Origin: an uncultured Ruminococcus sp.
GTDB taxonomy: Bacteria > Bacillota > Clostridia > Oscillospirales > Ruminococcaceae
DNA length: 9,277 nt
Reading direction: 5' to 3'
Assembly: GCA_900538575.1 (NCBI GenBank)
Contig: UPZA01000032.1
Span: 1-9,277 of the forward strand
A program made the translations under genes and the position numbers. This document shows positions 1 to 7,027 of this stretch, one piece after another (position 1 is the stretch's first letter; each line of letters begins with the position of its first letter). The notes under the pieces are model-generated. The model was not told the origin of the DNA. It did no database searches and worked only from the letters and a program-made list of their open reading frames with translations.

Positions 1-145
1 GTATCACCCAGACCTTTGCTTGAGTATCTTGCGTATATTCTCCGCTTTTATCCTTGCTTTCTCGGTCAAGGTATTTAAAGTTGGCGTTTATGTCTCCGAC
101 ACAAGCTCCTACGTTTCGATTAGCCGGTATATTAACAAGCGGCAT
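1..145 (-). CDS. Unrecognised protein downstream of tail-tip gene, N-terminal part (cut by window edge)
   Basis: The minus strand stays open from an ATG at 145-143 to the window edge, giving 48 residues that begin MPLVNIPANRNVGACVGDIN. The ATG shares its A with the TAA stop of the preceding Tal gene (TAATG), and a GGAGG sequence at 155-159 sits nine bases upstream, so the start is well supported even though the frame is short. No signal peptide or membrane segment is visible, and the sequence is mostly polar after residue 20. I do not recognise the family. Its place just after Dit and Tal is where siphoviruses usually encode tail-tip, fibre or baseplate accessory proteins, followed by holin and endolysin, so a role in the tail tip is a guess from position only. 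Confidence 0.7.
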   Translation of the reverse strand, partial: MPLVNIPANRNVGACVGDINANFKYLDRESKDKSGEYTQDTQAKVWVI

Positions 146-1470
146 TAGTCAACGCCTCCTACAATTGGATTTCCCGTCAGCTCAGTCCATGAAAGGTTTA
201 AGTCCTGCATTTCATAGCCTAAATTACCGAGATTCTCCCATGTGTTCTCAGCGGCTATTTCATTTTTTATCAGCTCGGACTGTACTGAATTTATACCGCC
301 GTTTATTCTGCCGTCGCTGGTAAAAGACTTACGCAAAGAGCCAAGCTCTATACCGATAGCTTCGCCCGTTATGCCGTCGATTGTTTTCTTGACGATCTGC
401 TGCGTTGTATTTATTCCTAACAGCTCATGATAAACCGTCCCTATATCTCCTAAATTACATTCCTGCAAGCCTATAAAGCTTTTATATAAATCATAGTTTT
501 TAAGGTCGGCAAAGCTTACCCGGTAATTTATACTCGGCTGGCAGTTGATGAGCATATATTCCTTTGCGCGTTCCTCACAGGCGGTTTTCATTTCCGCTAT
601 CGTGGGGTAATCTTCGGCGCACTTTATATCCTTGTAATTTATTTCAAAGCTGTAAAACTGCATAGGCGGAACTGGAAGGACCGCCATATCAAGAGTATTA
701 AGCGAAGCCGTACCAGTCAGTACCGTTTCATTTCTCTGTTTTTCATTGTTCACAATGCTTTCGTTATAAATAGTCGCTTCATAGTAGACCGTGGAACAGT
801 AATTCGAATAATCTACCTCCTGTTGAATTTCCGTCATGTCAAAGCCGTATCGTATGGAAAAGGCGTTATCCTCGCCCCTCCGCCTGTTAATTACAACATT
901 GAAGTTATCCCTTAAAAGCTCTCCGCCCCAAACGGTTATAAAACAGTTATCCGCTCCGATCAACGCTTTGGTAACCGACATTTTTTCATAATAAGCCGTT
1001 TTTAAATCGTCGGCGGACGGAAACTCTCCGGAGGGCTTTATGTCCGTTGAAAACAGAAAGCGTTCGGCGGGCTGTTCCGCCGTACTGCTTCCTCTGTCGG
1101 TGTATGTGTGAGTAACAATCCAGTTGAGTGCGTCACTGCCTGTCTGCATCATAGGGCGGGTGTCACGGATAAAGTAATAATTAAGATCATAAAAGATGTG
1201 CATAGCGTCCGCTTTGACCTCGTAATTTCCGTCCGATGACATTGACAGCGATTTCCGGTATATTCTGAAAAGCTGTCCCTGCGCCTTTATGATGTAGTTT
1301 TCTCGGATATATTTCCAGTTTTCCCACTCATCGCGCGGATGAGTAAGCGTTAAAGAGTATTCGCCGTTTAAAACCTCTGTAATCTCACAAGAGGTAGGCG
1401 CAAGTATACGCAAGCCGTTGTGAGAGAAGTCAGTCTCGTCGGGCGCAAACACGCTTATGTAGTCATACAT
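145..1470 (-). CDS. Tal-type phage tail protein (prophage endopeptidase tail family)
   Basis: A 441-residue protein of the Prophage_tail / Tal group, which forms the tip below Dit and contacts the cell surface. The N-terminal part shows the family pattern: a conserved LNGEYSLTLTHP near residues 34-45, a QLFRIY strand near 66-71, and VKADAMHIFYDL near 85-96. It carries only the gp27-like body and a short C-terminal extension (about residues 385-441, starting near NGGINSVQSE). No peptidase, lysozyme or collagen-like fibre domain is visible, so host-wall cutting is not supported despite the family name. The frame could begin at GTG 1479, but that codon lies inside the ribosome binding sequence; ATG 1470 is the better start. 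It overlaps the Dit stop by one base (TGATG), and its own TAA overlaps the next start. This protein is expected to be needed in few copies per virion, consistent with coupled translation. Confidence 0.85.
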   Translation of the reverse strand: MYDYISVFAPDETDFSHNGLRILAPTSCEITEVLNGEYSLTLTHPRDEWENWKYIRENYIIKAQGQLFRIYRKSLSMSSDGNYEVKADAMHIFYDLNYYFIRDTRPMMQTGSDALNWIVTHTYTDRGSSTAEQPAERFLFSTDIKPSGEFPSADDLKTAYYEKMSVTKALIGADNCFITVWGGELLRDNFNVVINRRRGEDNAFSIRYGFDMTEIQQEVDYSNYCSTVYYEATIYNESIVNNEKQRNETVLTGTASLNTLDMAVLPVPPMQFYSFEINYKDIKCAEDYPTIAEMKTACEERAKEYMLINCQPSINYRVSFADLKNYDLYKSFIGLQECNLGDIGTVYHELLGINTTQQIVKKTIDGITGEAIGIELGSLRKSFTSDGRINGGINSVQSELIKNEIAAENTWENLGNLGYEMQDLNLSWTELTGNPIVGGVD

Positions 1471-2312
1471 CAATACCACCTCTCATTTTTGTTGTAACCC
1501 AAATACTGGAGCTTTTGGTTATGAGACTTGTATATTCTTCCGTCGTGCTCCCACTCCTCCCGGACCAGCTCAACGACTATGCTGTTCTCTCCGGGTTTCA
1601 GCGCGGGGAATATTCCCGCAGTCTGGTTTACTACCACAAGCTTTTTACTGCCTGAAAACATATACGCAAGCCTTGACGAAACGTCAACATAGATATTCTG
1701 CTGCTTGTAATCGTAGTAATACTTAGCCGTACCGCCTGAAACGTCGGCCTCATATTCACCGGTATATTCTCCGGGCGTTGTAATAATAAGAGGGTTTTCA
1801 CTGCCGTTGACCGTAACCCTGAGCTTTCCCGCAAAGCTGAAATACCATTTAGGCTCGCTTTCAGCGGTACCGTTGTTTATTATCGTCATCGAGCCTGTGA
1901 GCGTATCGTCGTCCATTCCCATAGGCGTTGATACAAACGGGTTTGTGACGGAATAAGCAAATGGTTCGCATATAAATTTAATTTCAAATGACTGTATTCT
2001 GTCGTCAATCCTCTGAATAGATATGACATCGTCTGAAATTACATTATAGTATTTATCCGGCTCGTCAGAAAAAATAAGCTTACCTCTGCCTAAAAGCCAT
2101 GAAAAAATGTTCCTTATATTATCGGGACATTCCACTAATAGCTCAGCGGTTATCTCCGTTGTCTGGCGTTCTTGCTTTTCAAGTATTAACGGATTATAAC
2201 GCCCCGGTATTGAAGTAATTTGCGGTTCGCATGGTGCGCGCTGAACGCCTGACATAGTAATTATCTTAACTCCCATATCTTGTGATGGGATTTCTTTAAA
2301 AGTAAATGTCAT
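1470..2312 (-). CDS. Distal tail protein (Dit), siphovirus tail component
   Basis: A 280-residue protein matching the Dit family (Sipho_tail, SPP1 gp19.1-like), which forms the hexameric ring linking the tail tube to the tip and adsorption proteins. The N-terminal belt domain is recognisable from the pattern LLGRGKLIFSDEPDKYY at about 73-89, followed by SFEIKFICEPFAY at 108-120, which is a typical end of this domain. The second half has INNGTAESEPKW at 145-156 and FPALKPGENSI at 235-245, the usual hallmarks of the galectin-like C-terminal beta-sandwich. The length is normal for the short form without carbohydrate-binding insertions. A GGAGG sequence at 2318-2322 lies five bases before the ATG, within the last codons of the tape measure gene. 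It sits between the tape measure and Tal genes, the conserved position for Dit. Confidence 0.9.
   Translation of the reverse strand: MTFTFKEIPSQDMGVKIITMSGVQRAPCEPQITSIPGRYNPLILEKQERQTTEITAELLVECPDNIRNIFSWLLGRGKLIFSDEPDKYYNVISDDVISIQRIDDRIQSFEIKFICEPFAYSVTNPFVSTPMGMDDDTLTGSMTIINNGTAESEPKWYFSFAGKLRVTVNGSENPLIITTPGEYTGEYEADVSGGTAKYYYDYKQQNIYVDVSSRLAYMFSGSKKLVVVNQTAGIFPALKPGENSIVVELVREEWEHDGRIYKSHNQKLQYLGYNKNERWY
1476..1484 (-). promoter_or_regulatory. Ribosome binding site deciding the Tal start
   Basis: On the minus strand GAGAGGTGG lies in the last codons of Dit, and the AGAGG core ends eight bases before ATG 1470. A possible GTG start at 1479 would lie within this element and have no site of its own, so ATG 1470 is preferred. 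Confidence 0.65.
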
Positions 2313-2313
2313 A

Positions 2314-4449
2314 TTAACCTCCGGATGATTTAATATCTTTTACTTCCTGACGGCTCAACGCTTCGGAAATGCGTAAAATGTCAGTATCGTTTCTTACGGT
2401 AAAATAGTTTTTGTGTTCTATTTTAACTTCTGTGGTTCGGTTTTCAATAACGCTTTCGCTGCCTTGCTGTTGGGGAGAATACATGCCGTTTGCTATGTCA
2501 AAAAGCCGCTTTTGCTGCATTTTTGTCAGCACCATTTCACCGTCAAGAGCCATAATAGGCGCTTCATACTCTCCCTGAAAATCAATGATGCCGCCGGTGT
2601 GAAAACGGGGGAGCGTTACCTCCGGAATTGTGGGAATAGCAGGAATTCCAACTTTATCGGTAATTTTGTTAACGCCGTTAATAAGACTGTTTATTATTCC
2701 TATTGCTCCGTTTAAAATATTTTCTACAAACACTGGAATATTATTGAAAATACTTTTAAATACTTCAACTATGCTGTTCCATGCGCCTTCCCAATTACCT
2801 TTAAACACGTTTGATATAAAGTCAATGACGTGTTCCAGTACCTCTACAATACCCTCTATAATTGGTATAACCGCATCGACTGCTTCGCCAAGAACATCCG
2901 AAATTACAGAGGCAAGACCGGATATTATTGGCTTTAACGAATCAACCAAAGGAAACAATCCATTCAGAAGATTTGTAAGAGGAGGTAAAAGTGCATTAAT
3001 AAGTTCAACTATCGGCGGTATTAACGCATTGAAAACTTCTACAAGCGGCGGTATCAAAGCTGTTGCTAGTTCAACGATTATAGGCATAAGCTGAGTAAAT
3101 AAATCAAGTAACGGGGGCAGCAGCTCATGTACTATCATAGTAAATACCGGCATTAACGCTTGCAAAGCTTCCATAAGCGGCGGTAGTATCTCTTCTATCG
3201 CCGACATCAGAATCGGCGCAAGCTGCGTGAATACGTCAAGTATTATCGGCAGCAGATTTTCCGACATTTCAATCAACGTGGGTAAAAAACTTTCGAAGGA
3301 TTCGAGCAGCGGAGGGAGAATTTCCTGTAAAACAGGCAATACCTCTTCTATAAGTTCGCTTAAAACGGGTATAAGCATTTCGCCCAGAGGAAGTACCAAC
3401 ATTTCAACAGATCGTTTCAGTCCTTCGAACATAGAACCGAGATCGTCGTATTTTACTCCCTTTATGTCATCCAGTGCGCCGTAAGTATCGTAAGCTCCGT
3501 CTTCTATATCTGCGAGAGCCTCAACCGCTTCGGGTCCTAAATCTTCCCACATAGTTCCGAAAAGAGCAACTCCCGCCGCGTCTTTTTCAAGAGGATCTTC
3601 TATACTTGACAGCGCTTTCAGCGTATCGCTAAACGCCTTTTTAGCCGTTTCTCCGCCCTGCCCAAACTTGGCTGCCATTTCGTCGGCGTTAAGTCCTATA
3701 GCCGTAAATCCTGCGGCAGTTGAATCGGAGCCGTCAATTGCTCTTATAGAAAACTCCTTGACCGCGTCTCCGACTTTGTCAAGATTCCAGGCGCCGCTTT
3801 CAGCGCCTTTTTCGAAAATCTTGAACATATCGTCGGCGTCCAGACCGACCTTTGCAAATTGCGTGGAATATTCCGATATGCTGTCAATTAATTCGCCGGA
3901 ATAGTCAAGACCATTCTGCGCTCCGGCGGCAATCATAGACATTGCCTCGTCACCGGATACGCCGAAATTATCCATCATGGCTTTAGCGGCTCTTGTAGAT
4001 TCGGATATATCGTATTCAAACGTATCTCTAAGAGCAAACGCGGATTCCGTAATCGACTGCAACTGCTCATCCGACATTTCACCGAGATTTTGCGTTACTG
4101 TTGCCATGCCGTCCGCTATGTCTTGGAAATCTTCGCCATAGTTATTGGCATAGATTTTTTCGAGGACATTTTGAAAATGTCCTGTTTCATCGGCGGCATA
4201 CCCTGTACTTGAAAGAAAACTGTTCATCGCTTTGTCAACGTCGTTAGCAAGATTGACCGCATATCCGCCGGCGGCAACTGCGGCAGTACCTACGCCTACC
4301 GCTGCCGCGCCGATAGCTTTAGCAGACTTACCGGCAATGTCAGCAAGCTTATTGCCGCCCTTTTTGGCTGTATCCTGTGCGCTGTCCATATCCTTTTGCA
4401 GATTATCAAGATTCGCTCGGACGTCAAATTCAACTAAACCGTCAGCCAT
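2314..4449 (-). CDS. Tail tape measure protein
   Basis: A 711-residue tape measure protein, the ruler that sets tail length and is later ejected with the DNA. Residues 1-35 are polar and likely helical. An Ala/Gly-rich hydrophobic segment at about 43-65 resembles a membrane-inserting stretch. Residues about 75-310 match the TP901-type PhageMin_Tail domain (for example GEDFQDIADGMATVTQNLGE at 105-124). Residues 378-498 form eleven 11-residue repeats with a proline at position 2. GNWEGAWNSI at 551-560 and FHTGGI...GEMVLTKMQQ at 616-646 are common in the C-terminal parts of Bacillota tape measure proteins. No peptidoglycan hydrolase domain is seen. By the usual rule of about 0.15 nm per residue the tail would be roughly 100 nm, a short to medium siphovirus tail. 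The ATG follows GAGGTGA by about six bases, and that site overlaps the TGA stop of the Gp15 gene. Confidence 0.95.
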   Translation of the reverse strand: MADGLVEFDVRANLDNLQKDMDSAQDTAKKGGNKLADIAGKSAKAIGAAAVGVGTAAVAAGGYAVNLANDVDKAMNSFLSSTGYAADETGHFQNVLEKIYANNYGEDFQDIADGMATVTQNLGEMSDEQLQSITESAFALRDTFEYDISESTRAAKAMMDNFGVSGDEAMSMIAAGAQNGLDYSGELIDSISEYSTQFAKVGLDADDMFKIFEKGAESGAWNLDKVGDAVKEFSIRAIDGSDSTAAGFTAIGLNADEMAAKFGQGGETAKKAFSDTLKALSSIEDPLEKDAAGVALFGTMWEDLGPEAVEALADIEDGAYDTYGALDDIKGVKYDDLGSMFEGLKRSVEMLVLPLGEMLIPVLSELIEEVLPVLQEILPPLLESFESFLPTLIEMSENLLPIILDVFTQLAPILMSAIEEILPPLMEALQALMPVFTMIVHELLPPLLDLFTQLMPIIVELATALIPPLVEVFNALIPPIVELINALLPPLTNLLNGLFPLVDSLKPIISGLASVISDVLGEAVDAVIPIIEGIVEVLEHVIDFISNVFKGNWEGAWNSIVEVFKSIFNNIPVFVENILNGAIGIINSLINGVNKITDKVGIPAIPTIPEVTLPRFHTGGIIDFQGEYEAPIMALDGEMVLTKMQQKRLFDIANGMYSPQQQGSESVIENRTTEVKIEHKNYFTVRNDTDILRISEALSRQEVKDIKSSGG
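2956..3318 (-). repeat. Eleven proline-marked 11-residue repeats inside the tape measure gene
   Basis: Residues 378-498 divide without gaps into eleven units of 11 residues, each starting [LMIA]P and ending in a hydrophobic residue or F, for example LPPLLDLFTQL, MPIIVELATAL, IPPLVEVFNAL and IPPIVELINAL. A twelfth unit (FPLVDSLKPII) decays. Before the array, units of 7 and 11 residues alternate (about 354-377). At the DNA level the units are diverged but visibly related, for example the FTQL-coding segments near 3090 and 3225. Confidence 0.85.
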
Positions 4450-4453
4450 TTAA

Positions 4454-5047
4454 TCACCTCTCTTTCGCCCTCGCCAGCAGAGTATCCGCAAGCCGTTTCA
4501 GTCCGTCCTGAAAGTTCTTCTCTCTCTCCTCTTGTGATATATCAAGGGCATAATATTGCTTTAGTTCCATGAGCGACCTGATATAATCCTGATTATGCTT
4601 ATCCGGCTTCGGCAGCGGTCTTGAACGAATTGACATAACCTCACGTATTTTAGTTCTCTCAGAAAGTCCTTGAAAGAGAGAAATAAACTTCTGCCAGTGT
4701 AATTTACCCTGCTGTTCAATCAGATCAATCCCATAATCCATAAGAAAAGAGCTGTAGATAAAAGCAGAGTCCTGCTTAAAATCTACAACTCTTAAATTGT
4801 TTTTACCCGTACTTCGCTGAAAGGTTTCAATCTGTTCCTTGAAAATAACGTCAAGCGCCTTTATATTAGGTAACTTTCTTTCTTCTGTAAGTAACGCTAA
4901 AGCGTATTGCGCTTTTTCATAATCAAGCAAAAAATTGTCCTTAAAGATATCGTATACTTTTATAACGTTATCAAAGGATATATTAAGCCTGATTTTTTTG
5001 CCCTTATATATCACATAGTCAGTAAGCGGCTTTGTAATATTGATCAT
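4454..5047 (-). CDS. Phage Gp15 family protein (second tail assembly chaperone component)
   Basis: A 197-residue protein of the Bacteriophage Gp15 family (named after Listeria phage A118 gp15), lying directly before the tape measure gene as in other members. Characteristic patterns are FIYSSFLMDYGIDL at 96-109, KLHWQKFISLFQGL at 115-128 and IRSRPLP at 140-146. The C-terminal 40 residues are charged and probably helical (SQEEREKNFQ...). It has an ATG of its own at 5047 that overlaps the upstream TGA as ATGA, but only a weak GGG-type ribosome binding sequence ahead of it. It also lies in the frame entered by a -1 slip in the preceding gene. The position matches that of the T part of lambda G/GT, the segment that binds the tape measure protein, so I infer that it works as a chaperone either alone, as a fusion, or both. 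Family assignment is firm; the mechanism is inferred. Confidence 0.9.
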   Translation of the reverse strand: MINITKPLTDYVIYKGKKIRLNISFDNVIKVYDIFKDNFLLDYEKAQYALALLTEERKLPNIKALDVIFKEQIETFQRSTGKNNLRVVDFKQDSAFIYSSFLMDYGIDLIEQQGKLHWQKFISLFQGLSERTKIREVMSIRSRPLPKPDKHNQDYIRSLMELKQYYALDISQEEREKNFQDGLKRLADTLLARAKER

Positions 5048-5472
5048 TTCAATCCCAGCTTGCGTTTTTGTTTTTTTGTATAGCTGAAATTATTAGCTAT
5101 TCTTGCTTTTTGTTCGGCAGCCGAAGTTTCTATAGCGGGCTTTACGACATCGTTTATATACGGATATAACTGTATAAACATATCCGTATACTTGCCTTCA
5201 AAATATTCAAGCATAACAGCAGTGTTTTCTTCTCCGAAAACCAGCCGGAAAAATTCAATAACCGCCTTTCCGTAGTTTTCAAACGCTTCGGCATTCTCGC
5301 CCTTTTTTATGCCCCTCTGGGCATTAATAAGACCGATTTCAGCTTTGCGGAATCCGCCGGCCATCCTGTCGGTATTAATATCGACATGGACGGTAAGCTC
5401 GACCTTACCGTCATCGCCGAGCAGCTCTAAATCCTCTACTATATGATTTGATTTTTTTATCTGATAAGCCAT
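5044..5472 (-). CDS. Tail assembly chaperone (gpG-like)
   Basis: A 142-residue protein between the tail tube and Gp15/tape measure genes, the conserved position of the first tail assembly chaperone. It begins MAYQIKKSNHIVEDLELLG. A beta-like start (VELTVHVDINTD, about 24-35) is followed by helical segments (about 42-122), a usual make-up for this group: such proteins often open with a tail-tube-like strand region and continue with a helical body. The end is strongly basic (TKKQKRKLGLK, 132-142) and is encoded by an A-rich stretch containing a seven-A run in slippery phase. A GGGAGG sequence at 5479-5484 lies six bases before the ATG, one of the strongest sites in the window, consistent with a need for many copies. 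The TGA stop overlaps the Gp15 ATG by four bases. The call rests on position and architecture more than on a sequence motif. Confidence 0.75.
   Translation of the reverse strand: MAYQIKKSNHIVEDLELLGDDGKVELTVHVDINTDRMAGGFRKAEIGLINAQRGIKKGENAEAFENYGKAVIEFFRLVFGEENTAVMLEYFEGKYTDMFIQLYPYINDVVKPAIETSAAEQKARIANNFSYTKKQKRKLGLK
5071..5077 (-). promoter_or_regulatory. Predicted -1 ribosomal frameshift site (A AAA AAA)
   Basis: On the minus strand the chaperone gene reads ACA AAA AAA CAA at codons 132-135, so the seven A form the X XXY YYZ heptamer in the correct phase. After a -1 slip the frame reads ACA AAA ACG CAA GCT GGG ATT GAA and then the Gp15 ATG, with no stop. The resulting protein would be 134 chaperone residues, eight linker residues (TKTQAGIE) and all 197 residues of Gp15. 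Downstream structure is weak: I see only a 5-bp hairpin (ATTGA-TCAAT) across the stop/start overlap, and no clear upstream ribosome-binding stimulator. Confidence 0.65.
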
Positions 5473-5474
5473 AT

Positions 5475-5966
5475 TTAACCTCCCGCCGTTATTTCCGGCT
5501 TTCCGTTTATGTGTATTTCGACCGATATAGCGCAGGGTTGATTGGCAGCGCCGCCGGAGCGCGTAATTTTAGCAAGAGTAGCGTTGCACGTAAGAATAGT
5601 CGGCTGTCCGGCGGTAGACTTTGGTATCTGCAACAAAAGCTGAACGTCTCTTGCGGCGCCGAAGCCCATATATACTTTATCACTGAAAATGTAGTCCTGC
5701 GCAGCGTCTCCCAGAACTCTTACGCCTGTCAGGGTAAAAATAAGCTGCCCTCCCGTTACATAAGACGATCCCCAGCCTTTATCCGAAAGAAAACTGGTCT
5801 GATAAAGAACCTCGTTAATTGCTTCCGTTATATTATCAAAGCCTCTGGCTATGGTCTGCGGTGTTCCACCGACGTCTTCGGTGTTGGGCACGATTATTTG
5901 CAGCTTGTAATCATAATTAAGCTGTATATCTTCCGCTTTTACTGTTCCGCCTGTTGATTCTGCCAT
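5475..5966 (-). CDS. Major tail tube protein
   Basis: A 163-residue protein resembling the tail tube proteins of A118-like and clostridial siphoviruses; it polymerises as stacked hexameric rings around the tape measure. Recognisable stretches are LIFTLTGVRVLGDAAQDYIF at 75-94 and ISVEIHINGKPEIT at 147-160, the latter being the typical closing beta strand with its NGKP turn near the C-terminus. No extra Ig-like domain follows, so this is the minimal tube fold. It lies after the tail terminator gene and before the chaperone gene, as expected. A GGAGGG sequence at 5975-5980 lies eight bases before the ATG, consistent with high expression, and only one base separates the start from the stop of the gene before. 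The call is based on family resemblance and position. Confidence 0.85.
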   Translation of the reverse strand: MAESTGGTVKAEDIQLNYDYKLQIIVPNTEDVGGTPQTIARGFDNITEAINEVLYQTSFLSDKGWGSSYVTGGQLIFTLTGVRVLGDAAQDYIFSDKVYMGFGAARDVQLLLQIPKSTAGQPTILTCNATLAKITRSGGAANQPCAISVEIHINGKPEITAGG

Positions 5967-5967
5967 A

Positions 5968-6351
5968 TTAAAATCCCTCCATATTGTATATATTGACGGT
6001 CAAAATGCAGGAATAAATCCACATTATACCGTCTGAATTTTTTTCCTGCCCCACATAATTGGGGGACGTGGAAATTTCAATTGTCTTTATACGCCAATTT
6101 TCACCGCTTGGCAAATCAAGCGTCCTGCATTTATTACATATCTGATTCAGTTTATCTAATGCCGTTTTCTGTGATTTATACTTTGCAAGCACAAGTACGG
6201 ACATTGATTCATAGCTTTCACCATTGAAAAATCTACGCAGAGCTGAGGACGGCGACAGTTCCATTGCAGCGCCGCCTTTTTCCGGCAATTGTCCTATACT
6301 TACGCCGATAAAATCTGAAAACGCTTGTAAAACCTCTGTTTGCACCTCCAT
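5968..6351 (-). CDS. Minor capsid / tail terminator protein (Minor_capsid_3-like)
   Basis: A 127-residue protein in the slot of the A118-type third minor capsid protein (Minor_capsid_3), which by position and general fold corresponds to the tail completion or terminator protein capping the tube where it meets the head. The visible pattern is an N-terminal helix (VLQAFSDFIGVSIGQLPEKG), a small-protein beta-alpha body with SVLVLAKYKSQKTALDKLNQ at about 51-70, then IKTIEISTSPNYVGQEKNSD at 88-107 and a final strand WIYSCILTVNIYNM. The repeated-strand ending and the helix that pairs with 'K..ALDKLNQI' fit the terminator family. Its ATG overlaps the upstream TAA by one base, and GGAGG at 6358-6362 is six bases upstream. 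The assignment is stronger as a family than as a biochemical role. Confidence 0.8.
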   Translation of the reverse strand: MEVQTEVLQAFSDFIGVSIGQLPEKGGAAMELSPSSALRRFFNGESYESMSVLVLAKYKSQKTALDKLNQICNKCRTLDLPSGENWRIKTIEISTSPNYVGQEKNSDGIMWIYSCILTVNIYNMEGF

Positions 6352-6695
6352 TACTTACCTCCGTTAAAAACCTTGTCGTAAATCAGCCGCCAGTCCTCTT
6401 TGTGTTCGGACGCGGCTTTGTGCGCCCACATTTTTTGCGCGTTAGGGTTTTTGTCTTTTGACGCCGAATCAAGATAGTATTGCATTCTGGCATACGGCGT
6501 TTGCCACTTCAAGTTCCCGGTTTCAAAATCGCTGTGAATCTGGCTGCTGTTAATCAGACCGTCCTGATCCTGTTTGCAGTAAAAATTGCAGTCCTTCAAG
6601 GCCTGCTGAGACATTATAAACTGAGCCTTTTCATGCTGCTTTGCAAGGCGTTCAGCTATCGCTTGTTTGTTAAGAGTGACTTTTACGTCTGCCAT
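6351..6695 (-). CDS. Minor capsid protein (Minor_capsid_2-like, head-tail joining)
   Basis: A 114-residue protein matching the Minor_capsid_2 family: an N-terminal strand (ADVKVTLNKQAI), a helical segment with QFIMSQQALKDCNFYCKQDQ at 26-45, then GLINSSQIHSDFETGNLKWQ and TPYARMQYYLD at about 66-76, and a closing helix with MWAHKAASEHKEDW. The 'W.TPYAR.QYY' pattern is characteristic and is shared with HK97 gp10-like head-tail joining proteins. It is probably a low-copy part of the connector beneath the portal. Its ATG shares the A of the TAA stop of the preceding gene (TAATG), and I see no good ribosome binding sequence (only GGGGCTGA about seven bases upstream), so translation is probably coupled to the gene before. 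Confidence 0.85.
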   Translation of the reverse strand: MADVKVTLNKQAIAERLAKQHEKAQFIMSQQALKDCNFYCKQDQDGLINSSQIHSDFETGNLKWQTPYARMQYYLDSASKDKNPNAQKMWAHKAASEHKEDWRLIYDKVFNGGK

Positions 6696-7027
6696 TATAT
6701 CAGCCCCAGTTCATAGTGATGCAGCTTTCCGCTGTCATAAAGCGGTTCTATTGTTTCGATAACGTGTTCTATTCCGTTCCAAATAACCTTTTGCCCTTGT
6801 ATAAATTTCACGTCTAACGGTCGGCTGTTACAGCAGTCATATAAAAGCGTGGCCGCCAAAGTAACTTGTCTGTTATCCTTGGCGGTTATAAGCTTTGAGG
6901 ACGGCTCTATACGCACATATTTTAAGTTGGCAATAGTTTTTGTTTCTTCCTTTTGCCAAGAGTTGGCGGTACTAACTTCAATCAAGTCAGCCGAATGAAT
7001 TAAAAGTTTTTTAGGAATTGGTTTCAT
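6695..7027 (-). CDS. Putative minor capsid protein (Minor_capsid_1-like, head closure)
   Basis: A 110-residue protein beginning MKPIPKKLLIHSADL, the usual opening of the Minor_capsid_1 family, which corresponds by position to the head-closure protein that seals the portal after packaging. It is mostly beta: KTIANLKYVRIEPSSKLITA at about 30-49, then a segment with LLYDCCNSRP at about 61-70, GQKVIWNGIEHVIETIEPLY at 78-97 and the closing HHYELGLI. The frame is open further upstream to 7090, but the extra 21 residues lie over the end of the connector gene, look unlike the family and have no ribosome binding sequence. The ATG at 7027 follows AGAGGGG by ten bases and overlaps the previous TGA as ATGA, so it is taken as the start. 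Confidence 0.85.
   Translation of the reverse strand: MKPIPKKLLIHSADLIEVSTANSWQKEETKTIANLKYVRIEPSSKLITAKDNRQVTLAATLLYDCCNSRPLDVKFIQGQKVIWNGIEHVIETIEPLYDSGKLHHYELGLI

Larger units (their letters stand above)
4454..5472 (-). other. Predicted frameshift fusion product, chaperone-Gp15 (339 residues)
   Basis: This joins the chaperone and Gp15 frames through the slippery run at 5071-5077. It would be the counterpart of lambda gpGT: excess unfused chaperone plus a minor fusion that carries the tape-measure-binding part. Length is 134 + 8 + 197 residues. It is inferred from the frame geometry alone; the Gp15 start codon also allows a separate product. Confidence 0.55.

Noticed and set aside
145..1470. 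Endopeptidase or lysozyme activity in the Tal protein, as the family name suggests
   Set aside because: Only the gp27-like body and a short C-terminal tail are visible; no NlpC/P60, M23 or lysozyme motif is seen.
2630..3094. A 154-codon plus-strand frame opposite the tape measure repeats, itself repetitive (Ser/Thr/Ile rich)
   Set aside because: The repetition is the antisense echo of the hendecad array; no start signal or neighbouring plus-strand genes.
5448..5957. A 169-codon plus-strand open frame opposite the tail tube gene
   Set aside because: It mirrors a well-supported minus-strand gene, lacks a convincing ribosome binding sequence and has a composition typical of antisense frames.
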